This document shows positions 55,567-64,000 of a stretch of DNA of 64,000 nucleotides, one piece after another. Source of the DNA: Gnetum montanum. Taxonomy: Eukaryota; Streptophyta; Gnetopsida; Gnetales; Gnetaceae. Positions within the stretch are counted from its first letter, which is position 1. Each line of letters opens with the position of its first letter. The stretch lies in assembly GCA_015680685.1 (NCBI GenBank), contig MNCI01014407.1, forward strand, positions 638,627 through 702,626, written 5' to 3'. The notes beneath the pieces were generated by a model, which saw only the letters and a list, made by a program, of their open reading frames with translations, did no database searches and was not told where the DNA came from. Made by a program: the position numbers and the translations under genes.

Positions 55567-56337
55567 TCATCGAGATCTCTCATCCCGCTTACCTTTATCC
55601 TCACTATTATGCTCTTTATGATTGTGCCTAGAGGTGGAAGGAGAGGGTGAGTGATGTGATGAAGGGGAAGAAGAAGGAGAGCCATCACCATGACAATGTC
55701 TCCTACCTTCTCTTTGGTGACTATGGCCCCGATCATGATGATGATCTGAATGCCCGTCCTTGTCATGTGTTGTTGTTCCCTCAGTGAACAGTTGGCATTC
55801 ACAGGGATCAGAACCAAGGCTATGAATCGTGGAGTGTAGGTTCTGATACCCCACCTCCTCACCATCATTAGGAGGGGGAACATTATTTGATGGAGAACCC
55901 GTTATAAGTCGTTCACCATCTCCAATCTCACTTAGGATGTGTGGGACCCCTTTTCCCTTCAACAATGTATGGTGGCTCTCCTGCCTTGAGTTCCTTAAAT
56001 GTTGCACTTCTGTCGGATGGAAATTCCTTGAGTCGTAATCTTTTGCAACGTATTCAGCATATAGCTGCGTCATGCCAATTTGTACAAGAGCACGGAGAAG
56101 CATGTTGGGGACTACATGATCTGGGGGTAACACTATGTTACCTTGCAGATCATGCCAACGTAGTTGTTCATCCTGATGGAGGATATAGGTAAAATCCAAT
56201 ATATACTCATCAGGATGGGTATATACCACTCGGTATTGTTGAGGAACCAACGGTTCACAGTTATGTGTGTTGGATCGCCGACTGTTTCTTATGTGATCCC
56301 TAGGTGGTGAACTGCTTTTATGAGAAGAAGAAGACAT
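55567..56337 (-). CDS. Element B gag N-terminal ORF
   Basis: 256 codons, open, starting MSSSSHKSSSPPRDHIRNSR. Then VVYTHPDEYILDFTYILHQD, LQGNIVLPPDHVVPNMLLRA and a His/Asp/Ser-rich tail (GHSDHHHDRGHSHQREGRRH, DGSPSSSPSSHHSPSPS). It is the reference for the broken copies in H, E and F. The His-rich segment is conserved among copies. The frame runs out before the capsid core because of a frameshift near 55567. Confidence 0.85.
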   Translation of the reverse strand: MSSSSHKSSSPPRDHIRNSRRSNTHNCEPLVPQQYRVVYTHPDEYILDFTYILHQDEQLRWHDLQGNIVLPPDHVVPNMLLRALVQIGMTQLYAEYVAKDYDSRNFHPTEVQHLRNSRQESHHTLLKGKGVPHILSEIGDGERLITGSPSNNVPPPNDGEEVGYQNLHSTIHSLGSDPCECQLFTEGTTTHDKDGHSDHHHDRGHSHQREGRRHCHGDGSPSSSPSSHHSPSPSTSRHNHKEHNSEDKGKRDERSR

Positions 56338-56463
56338 TGCTATTTTATTTGGTGTGCTGATTAACCATTGTATAAATTTTTGTTTAATTAACCCTAAGGG
56401 TTCCTTTAAACTCCCAACGATGTGGATAATTTCCTATGTTCTACTTAGCGCACAAACACTTAG

Positions 56464-56481
56464 TCTCCAGCAACGGCGCCA
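56464..56481 (-). promoter_or_regulatory. Primer-binding site, element B
   Basis: TGGCGCCGTTGCTGGAGA on the minus strand, the least decayed PBS of this family here, complementary to the plant tRNA-Asp 3' end except near its inner edge. Confidence 0.9.
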
Positions 56482-56482
56482 A

Positions 56483-57334
56483 TGATGAGTGGCAAGGTAC
56501 CCCTACCCTCAACCATATGAATACAAGTGTTACACACACGATCCGGTCAAACTCCACAGACTAAGTGCCTACACGCCTTATGGAACACTTAAGGTTAATC
56601 ATTCATTTTCTTCCTAGACTTACTTGTATTTGTCACGGTTGTATGGTTAAGTAAGTATGAGGTATGTGATTTTTATAGTTTTTATGTTTTATCTCCTATG
56701 CTACTGAGGTGAAGGGTGAAGAGACTAATTAACTAACTTTAACTAACTAACTAAGCCTTAATTAACCTAGCATCAACATCCGTTCCCACTTACCGTTCAC
56801 ACCCTGTACCAATGCAACCTTTGTTACCAAACGCTATTCGTTACTGGGATTACCAAGCGTAATGCACATGCTCGAAGTGGTCGTACTGAATGCACTTAAC
56901 TAGGAGAGAAGAGTTGAGAGAGATTTAATGAACTAATAAAGCATTTAAGCTATAAACAATAAATAAAGTCCTAATAATCCTAGTCCATGCACTACAAGGT
57001 TTATCCAAGAAGTTTCTCTTTATTCCGTACACAAACTTGTGTTCAGGTACAATATTTGCTCGAATAAAGATTCGTTGACTTTGGAGCTCCTACTGTAGGC
57101 ACATGGAAATTATTCTATCTCTAGAAAGAAAAAACTGCTAGAGTTTCACTACGGTTTAGGCCTAAACTTAGAAACAAGGAAGAGCCACCTCTTATTTATA
57201 GATTTCGCAGTGTACTATGATATCGCATAAGCGATATCGCAGGGAAAGACGTGATATCGCGGGGGATGCAATATCATGGCGGACGCAATATCGCGTACGC
57301 AATATCATGGCCCATGTGATATCATGTCCCATCA
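56483..57334 (-). repeat. Element B 5' LTR (minus strand)
   Basis: 852 bp. U3 at the right end holds at least six GATATC/AATATC palindromes (57215-57330), TATA box at 57193-57200 (minus). It is 55 bp longer than the partner, mostly through extra palindrome units. Confidence 0.93.
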
Positions 57335-57339
57335 GTACC
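57335..57339. repeat. Target-site duplication of element B, right copy
   Basis: GTACC, identical to 50027-50031. Confidence 0.95.
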
Positions 57340-59300
57340 CTCATGTCCAATCATAGGGGAAAATTCCTCTGCTAGGGGTGGCCTCTTAATCTTTTTCTTA
57401 GAAGGCCCCACCATTTTCACAATTTAATAAGTAGCCTTGTTTGCATTCCCAATAATAACTGGGGGACACTCCTCTATACTATCATGGAAATAATGTGACC
57501 GTGACCTTCCTAGATATCATTTGGTTGCAACTGAGTATGACTCATCAATCCCCTCTAGGGAATCCTATGTGTGAGTGGTTGCAAATAGGTGCCTGACCTA
57601 AGGCTTAGATAGCTACTCACAGTCTTGCACTACCCAATGCCTACTATCTCGAACCATCAAAAACTCTACAAACCTTCATAAATACACTGCAAAGAACATG
57701 AAGTGTAAATGAGACCTTGCCTGGAGGTTGTAGTGAAGTCTAGTGATTTCTGCTTGTAGATTGGCAATGAAGAAGGAGGCCTAGTTGAACCTGATGCTCT
57801 CCTCTAGTACCTCCCTCATCACCCATGCCTGCTCCACCCCAAGGATTTTTCCTTGGGAGAGCAACATTAGAATGTCATGGGCAAGAAAAAAGAGGGTAGA
57901 GTTCCCAGACCTCAAGCACACGCACATCTCTAATCATGATGTCTTTGTGAGATCGGGTGATTCTCAACCACTCCTCAATCTCTCCTTTACAATCCACCTC
58001 TCTACTGGCCTTGTCAATGACCAATGAGCCATTAGAGAGGAGGCCAAAGAGGTTAGCAAAAGTCCAAGGCTACCCTCACTCCTTGCACAAGGGTGACAAA
58101 GCAATGGGCAGTGTTGCTGAAGGAGTCTATAATGATGATGATTTAAACCACTAGAATTCTTGGGCTAAGGGCTAAGAAAAGGTCCATCAACCCAATACAT
58201 GTGAGTCGACTAGTCAACACCTCTAAGGCCTAATGGCACAACCAATGTTGCATCCCCTCCACATCATTGTACTTCATGATGAGGGTGGCCTCTGTACAGC
58301 CAATGGTAACCACTATCACCTCTTCTAAAGCAACCGTAACTATAACATAGGCAAAAACAATGATAAAATCAAGCAAGGGAAAATCAATGAGTTCATGTGA
58401 GCAAGCACAACAGCCAAACAACAAGTGCTTGCATGAAATAAACGATGTCCAAGATGGAGGTGGTGGTGCAATTGGCTTCTTGAAATTGGGCACACCACTA
58501 GCCCACCCCTCATCAAGCCAACCATAGGTCTTGCATTGATCAAATAGCTTCAGGTACTAGGTGGAGTAATTCTTTACTTCATCTCTAACATGCTTAAGTA
58601 CGGCCTACCAAAATTTTAGACTAGAGAAGAATACCGATAGGGTGTTACAGGTTAAGGCAAGATCCCCTAGCTTATCATGGAGCCCTTAGTTATCAACTTT
58701 GAATTTGGCATTAAGCATGAGTAGTAGTTAGTTAGCAAAGCCAATAGCACAAGAGACAACGTAAAATCATAGGAGCACTTACCCTCCGGTGCAACATACC
58801 ATTCCAAGTGGGTTCTAGACCAACATATGCACATGTAGAGTGATAAAGGTATTGCTCCTATTATAATAGGAGAACTCCAACGTTCCCCAAATCCTAGATA
58901 AGGGATGAGTGCACCTAGGGCCTTGTCTTGAACCACATGTTCTATCATCACTAATCGTGGGTTCATCAAACATAAATTTCAATATGTCCTGATTGGCCCT
59001 AGGTAGCAATGTCTTAGTGATAGCACCTACAACCTTTGCTGCTAAGTGTGACCACATGATCATACTGAAGTGCTATAGAAGGAATGCCAGGAACTCACAT
59101 GCCTCGAGCTAAAACCATACCACCTGATAACCCATCTTCATGCAACAAAGAATGCCAACAAGCTCCACAATGACTAAGATGGACTTTAGCAACACCCTAC
59201 AATCACATAAATGACAAACATAGCATTAGTATACAATAGATGCATTTAAGCAAAAATACATTAAGCCACATTCATCAAAAAATTAATATGATGTAGCATA
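57340..59300 (-). pseudogene. Antisense gene-like module in element D spacer (part 3)
   Basis: Minus-strand exon-like pieces: LNAKFKVDN, GLHDKLGDLALTCNTLSVFF and VRDEVKNYST, YLKLFDQCKTYGWLDEGWAS GVPNFKKPIAPPPPSWTSF (about 58430-58720), then VTVALEEVIVVTIGCTEATL IMKYNDVEGMQHWLCH (58230-58340) after a possible intron ending TTATAG. The text is protein-like (charged, helical, Pro-rich) but unrecognised. Together with parts 1 and 2 this may be one multi-exon antisense gene inside D. Confidence 0.4.
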
Positions 59301-61049
59301 AGTTAGCAAAATATCCTAGGGCCCCCTAGGCCCTATAGGTATAGGACGTTAACACATACATTTGATGCACCTGGTACTCACTGGGGTATAGTATATACCA
59401 GATAGCATCACTACTTTTTTTAGCATGATTGCATATTTAGCATTACAGGTTTCATTATCATTTTGCACAATTGCATGCTTAGCATTAGTGTTTTGCATCT
59501 CGCAAGTTTAACACTTTAACAATTTTACATAAAATTTTAAAAAAATTTCTAACTCTAGGAAATGTAGTCTGGAAAACTTTGGAAAAAAATTCTAGCTCTG
59601 GCTACATCCCAGAGCATAGCCCAAAAACACAAAAAAAATTTCTAACTGTTGGCTACACTCCCTGGGAAGCATAGTCCTCAAAACTTCAAAAAAAAATCTA
59701 ACTGCTCGCTATGCTCCCAAGGAGCGTAGCCCCAAAATGTAAACTTTTCAAAAACTATTAATTGTTGTTCACAATGCCTTCACCCTATCACAACCCTTAC
59801 CCCACAGCATGATGTCATGGCCACCACCAACACTTGTATCCCTACCCTTGCGTCGACCTCAAAATTTCTTTTAAAAATTCCAAATAAAACGTGGCAGTCC
59901 CTTGTTGAATCCCAGGCCCTACGATAGCCACTCACAGTCATCGCAAACACAATTCCCTACCGTGCATTTCCCTGTAGTGGGCCATCCTAGCTATCATAGA
60001 TGCTTTCTTCACAGTCACATACCAAAATAAATGACAAATATAAAAGAAAAAGAGAGTATCATAAAAAATGCAACAATGGCTTGCTACACCTCAGCTTCAT
60101 AGGTGGTAGCACTAGGGTCATCACCAAAACCCTAATCTCTTGCCCTGAGTATCCCTGGAAAAAAGCAAAAGTTTCTACAGGCCCGCAACCTTTTATCCCT
60201 ATGGCTAGTCACCACAATGATTATGGCCACTACAACCTAAACCCTCATCTAGTCAGTGCACAGAACATGAAACAAAAAAACCCTCACTCCACGATGCCTT
60301 TGAAACTCACATGCACTTTCTATAGCTATGACAGACGCAAACAACCATAGTGGTGGCCCGTCACCTTTCCCTTTCATTTTTGGCAGGCACATTAGCCACT
60401 GAGTGACCATTGCCATCACAACATAAGCCCTTGTCTCCCATGCAATCTCTTGGAACCCACAACTTACCCTACCGTTCACTCTCCCTAACTGTAATGGGCC
60501 CAAACAACCACGACGGCGATGGCCTCTATTAGGGCAGGATGCCACCAACAAATCAAGCCCAAAACCCATGAAGTGCTAAAGTGAAAAATGCCAAGAAAAA
60601 TGCAAAAAATGGAAAAGGAGTATAGCATAATTAGGGTACCTGGCAAATGTTGGTGCCCATGGCAGGCATCCTAGGACTCATTCTCCCTCATCCACATTGG
60701 CTAGGCTAGGGTGCTAACATCCACTTCAGTGCAACATTTTGGCAACTATGCTTATGCAACCATGTTATGCTCTTGAAAGTTTGCATTTTCACTTTTGACA
60801 ATGATAAATTTACCAAGGGTAAAACAAAATTTTATACCCTTGGGTACCACTTAAATTTTTACCTACCTGGGAGTATGCTCAATAGTGCAAAGCATAGTTG
60901 GGTGTGAGCGTAGTCACCAGAGTTAGAAATTTTTTTATTTTTCTAGTTGTCTTCAGACTTAGAAAAATTTTGAATTTTTCTTATTGCCCAATGGGTGCCC
61001 AAGCCAGTTTTGCTTTTTTGATGCACCAAGCCTCACTCTAATGATGCAT
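59301..61049 (+). other. Element D spacer, LTR-like repeats
   Basis: Repeated CTATGCTCCC / GAGCGTAGCC motifs (59560-59750, 60880-60920) like those of the D LTR at 31410-31870, and T/A-rich text. An open frame at 60000-60350 shows no domain. No gene claimed. Confidence 0.45.
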
Positions 61050-61215
61050 TTAGCACATATTACTGTCCACTACGATGTTAAACTAGCATCCAACCATCCA
61101 CTATGAATTTAAACTCACATCTGACAATCCATAAAGACCTTAAACTAGTGCTTCACGGTCTACTAAGACCTTAAACTAGTAATCCCATAGCCTGCCAAGG
61201 CCTAAAATTGGCCCA
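61050..61215. repeat. Degenerate tandem repeat before D RT
   Basis: Four to five units of about 37 bp built on CCTTAAACTAGTGCTTCACG-like text, related to the cluster at 37510-37760. Confidence 0.65.
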
Positions 61216-61559
61216 CGTATCCCTTACCTTTAAAATTGCATCTACATAGTTAGGCAAAATTCTATTGCATTGTTTTCTTTAATAGAGCATATTGCTCTCA
61301 TTAAGATAGATGCATCTTGACATTTTTTTTGGTTTTTTTTACAAGATTATAGTAGGATTCACAACATGTCTACGTACAAGCATTTTCACTCACCGATGGT
61401 CCTTACCAAGCCTCATGGTGATCTCACGTGATGCATCAACCCTCAATGCCTAGACCTTCAGCCCATAGTCTATGATAAATACATAACATTTGTAGAAGCA
61501 TCGCTAGACTAGCTAGACCATCAAGTTAGTGCTTTAGATCTAGAGGCAAGTGATGTCAC

Positions 61560-62515
61560 CAAGGATCCCCTCGTTGAAGTCCCCGTAGTAACACCTAGTG
61601 GCAAGGTGAAAACATTGAAACTTAGTTCTTTGTTAGAATCTCAACATGTCCAAAGAATTGCAAAAGTTCTCAACAAAAACATTAAGGCATTCACATGGTC
61701 TTACGAAGACATGTTAGGCTTAGATCCTTACATAGTGCAACAAAACCTAATCCTCAACCCTAGCATAAAAATAGTTAACCAAAAAGCCCACAAGGTTAGC
61801 CCTAAAGTATCGTTGGCAATCTACAATGAAATCACCAAGCTCTACAAAGCTATTATCATTTGGGCAATTGACGATGCAAATTGGGTCTCCAACATCATGA
61901 TTGTACCCAAGAAAAATGGAAGTATATGCATTTTAATAGACTTCCGAGACCTTAACAAGGTAACCATTAAAGATGATTTTCCATTGCCTAGCATTACTCA
62001 ATTGGTCGATACTATTGCTAGTCATGCCTTATTATCCTTTATGGATGGGTTCTCAGGTTACAACCAAATTCAAATCAACCCAAAGCACCAGCTCAATACT
62101 ACCTTCATGACTTCTTAGGGTACATTTTGCTACACAATCATGCCCTTTGGACTCAAAAACACAGGAGCAACTTATCAATGAGCCATGATGTATATCTTTA
62201 GTCATTACCTATTAGGTTTGCTCAATGATTACATTGACAAAATAATGGTTAAATCCAAGGCATCACACAACCACGCAGATGATTTAGACCTTGTGCTCAA
62301 ACATTGCTTGAAGCATGAACTTAGGCTAAATCCTAAGAAATGTGTCTTCGGTGTCAAGACGAGCTACATGCTAGGTTTCATAGTATCCAAAGCAAGCATA
62401 TGCATAGACCCTAATAAAGTTAAGGCCATTATCAACTTAGCACCACCAGCCAACCATAAGAAGCTACAAGGGTTACAAGGTATACTACAATTTATACGAT
62501 GGTTTATCACATGAT
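61560..62515 (+). pseudogene. Element D reverse transcriptase
   Basis: A single frame with few stops: KAFTWSYEDMLGLDPYIVQ, ANWVSNIMIVPKKNGSICIL IDFRDLNKVTIKDDFPLP, LLSFMDGFSGYNQIQINP, MPFGLKNTGATYQ. The catalytic box reads YIDK where YxDD is required (about 62230-62245), so it is inactive. LNPKKCVFGVKTSYMLGFIV follows. Ends about QGILQFIRWFIT. The pattern is Tat-type. Confidence 0.9.
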
Positions 62516-63060
62516 TGACCAACAAGTTGCAGCCAATGCAACACTTTCTCAAAAAGGGAATCCACTTTGAGTGGGCCACTTAATGCCAAGAGGCATTTTA
62601 CAACCTTAAACAAGAGTTGGCTCAACATCCAACGGTCTACCCTCCGTAAGGAGATAAACCATTTTACATCTACCTTGCTACCTTAGGCATGTACATTGCT
62701 TTTCTGCTTTGCCAAAAATAAGATGATGGTACAAAGATCCTCGTAAACTACCAAATCCATGTATTAGTTACCTATGAAGCAAAGTATAATGATATGAAAA
62801 ATACTTGCCTCGCCTTAATCTTTGCACTTAAGAAGTGGAGTCATTATCTTTTCCCCAACCAAGTCAACATCATCTATAAGAGTAATGTATTCCAAGACAT
62901 TACAATGAACATTTATGAGAGTAGTTTCCTTGCACATTGAAAAGCAATAACTATAGAGTTTGACCTACATTAAATTTTACAAGCATCAACCAAAGGTCAG
63001 GCAATGGTCGCATAGCTTACAGCTTCCCCAATTGATGACCAAGCAACGATAAATCTAGAA
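62516..63060 (+). pseudogene. Element D gypsy RNase H
   Basis: Same frame as RT: QHFLKKGIHFEWAT, CQEAFYNLKQELAQHPTVY, FYIYLATLGMYIAFLLCQK (first catalytic Asp lost), NTCLALIFALKKWSHYLFPN and VNIIYKSNV. The catalytic residues are largely replaced, as known for the degenerate native RNase H of Tat elements that also carry an archaeal-type copy. Confidence 0.78.
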
Positions 63061-63468
63061 TTTCCAGATGAGCATGTCACTAGCATAAGCCAAGTGCTTG
63101 ATAACTTTGAGGCACTTTTACACTTCGATGGTGCTTCAACCTCTTAAGGGGGTATCACCACTGTAGTAATCACATTTCCTTTTAAGGAGAACCGATCCTT
63201 CACGTATTGCTTTGCATTTCCATGCACCAATAACGTGGCAGAGTATGAGGATCTCCTTTGTGGTATCTTAGCAACTCACGACCTAGAGATACAAAACCTA
63301 GCAATTCAAGGAGATTCACAATTGGTTTTTAACCAAGTCATAGAGGTTTATGCTTGTAAAGCCCAACACTTGAAACCTTATTATGACATGGTGAAGTACC
63401 TACTTAAGCAATTTACAACCATTGATGTTCAGCATATGCCTCGCAACAAAAACTTCATTGTTGATGCA
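63061..63468 (+). pseudogene. Element D archaeal-type RNase H, cut by LTR C
   Basis: LLHFDGASTS (Asp) then TAA, TYCFAFPCTNNVAEYEDLL (Glu), IQGDSQLVFNQVIEVYACK (Asp), HLKPYYDMVKYLLKQF, VQHMPRNKNFIVDA. The last Asp codon is immediately followed by the C LTR. Domain order in D is RT, gypsy RNase H, archaeal RNase H, the usual Tat arrangement. Confidence 0.87.
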
Positions 63469-64000
63469 TGATGAGACCTGAATTGCTCATAGTGCTGGCA
63501 GTCGCCTTAAGGCACCCACGATAAGGCACCCACGTTAAGGCATCCACGTTGTATCATGGGTTGCGTTGTATCATGTGCCGTGATGTATCATGGGCCGCGA
63601 TATCGCGTATGCGATATCACGTACACGATATCGCGTCTTTCCTACGATATCGCGTACACGATATCGCAGCCAGCCGTAATTCCTATAAATAAGAGGCGGC
63701 TCTCCCTCATTTGGGGATCCCAGTTTTAGGTAGCGAAGCTCTGGCAGTTTGATCCCTCCAGAGTTAGAATTTTCCCGTGTCTGCCCGCAGTGTGGTGAAT
63801 GTGATTGTACGGTGTCTTTATTCGAGTGTGCCGTACTTGGACACGCACATGACCGGCAATAAAGATCGAGATTACTTCATCATTGCAGCATTCACTTAGT
63901 TTATTTATTTGTTATTTATTTAATGTTATTTATTGCTTTCATAGCGCGGTGTGAGTACGACTTAACTACGAGCATCTACGGGTGTGTACGGCTAGTTAAG
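63469..64000 (+). repeat. LTR C (GATATC family), partial at window end
   Basis: Starts TGATGAGACC. Subterminal tandem units AAGGCACCCACGTT (three) and GTATCATGGGCCGCG (three), then five CGATATCG-type palindromes (63598-63668), a TATA box (63684-63691), TTTATTCGAG and AATAAAGATCGAG. It keeps more CpG than the other LTRs, so it is probably young. Whether it is solo or the start of an element cannot be seen. Confidence 0.87.
63684..63691 (+). promoter_or_regulatory. TATA box of LTR C
   Basis: TATAAATA directly after the GATATC palindrome array, the context conserved in all family LTRs. Confidence 0.75.

Larger units (their letters stand above)
50032..57334 (-). mobile_element. Element B: minus-strand Ty3/gypsy, two LTRs, pol-deleted
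   Basis: 7.3 kb with perfect TSD GTACC. Reading on the minus strand: LTR (57334-56483), PBS, gag, protease, long 3' region, PPT, LTR (50828-50032). RT, RNase H and integrase are absent, so it is non-autonomous. A truncated element A LTR lies inside its gag in the opposite orientation. It keeps the best gag and protease frames of this family here. Confidence 0.93.
31324..63468 (+). mobile_element. Element D: large Tat-type Ty3/gypsy, host of A, B and C
   Basis: Plus-oriented: LTR, PBS, gag and protease up to 37270, a spacer (37271-38581, 48911-50031 and 57335-61559 when the nested elements are removed), then RT, RNase H and archaeal-type RNase H. Integrase and 3' LTR lie beyond C, outside the window. 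Without insertions it would span at least 14 kb here. That the gag-protease and RT halves belong to one element is inferred from orientation, order and the perfect TSDs of A and B, which show that the text on either side was contiguous. Confidence 0.72.

Noticed and set aside
60000-60569. 116- and 106-codon ORFs in the D spacer
   Set aside because: Overlapping opposite strands, no recognisable domain, and low-complexity surroundings.
63480-63600. CRISPR-like array from short direct repeats in LTR C
   Set aside because: Plant nuclear DNA; the units are short tandem repeats without unique spacers.

Overview
This is a stretch of land-plant nuclear DNA made almost entirely of nested, decayed LTR retrotransposons. 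The evidence for a plant is: several Ty3/gypsy elements of the Athila/Tat clade, some with a primer-binding site matching tRNA-Asp; archaeal-type RNase H domains; captured fragments of a cytosolic HSP70 gene and a pentatricopeptide (PPR) gene; an L1-type LINE; and a PIF1-type helicase. The species cannot be named. The AT-richness, the depth of nesting and the heavy decay suggest a large, slowly purged genome. I see no intact host gene and no tRNA or rRNA gene.

Layout from left to right. A 5'-truncated LINE reverse transcriptase lies on the minus strand (1-598). The C-terminal part of a PIF1-type helicase follows (about 1915-2570), then a palindromic MITE-like element between TA microsatellites (2879-3293). 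Element G is a minus-strand gypsy remnant with its LTR at 4176-5134; it cuts a plus-strand LTR fragment (3623-4175). Element H (8257-16359) is a plus-strand gypsy copy with both LTRs, a PBS and imperfect 5-bp target duplications. Element E (16874 to about 24990) has a 5' LTR, gag, protease, RT, RNase H, an integrase stub and an extra downstream ORF. Element F (25866-31323) has an LTR, gag, protease and the start of RT; it holds a solo LTR (29311-30158) and is then cut by element D.

Element D (31324 to at least 63468) is a Tat-type element in the plus orientation. Its gag-protease (33767-37270) is separated from its RT-RNase H-archaeal RNase H (61560-63468) by a long spacer with antisense gene-like sequence. 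Into D were inserted element A (38582-48910; two 3.3-kb LTRs; perfect TSD GTAAG), element B (50032-57334, minus strand; perfect TSD GTACC) and the GATATC-family LTR C (63469 to the window end, inside the archaeal RNase H). The order of events is therefore F, then D, then A, B and C.

The most notable element is A. Each of its 3.3-kb LTRs carries a PPR fragment (antisense) abutting an HSP70 fragment (sense), plus an unrecognised 183-codon ORF. Its remaining pol has the order protease, archaeal-type RNase H, RT, whereas D has RT, RNase H, archaeal RNase H. Nearly all coding sequences here are broken, mostly by stops at former Gln or Trp codons, as expected from deamination of methylated cytosine in silenced elements.
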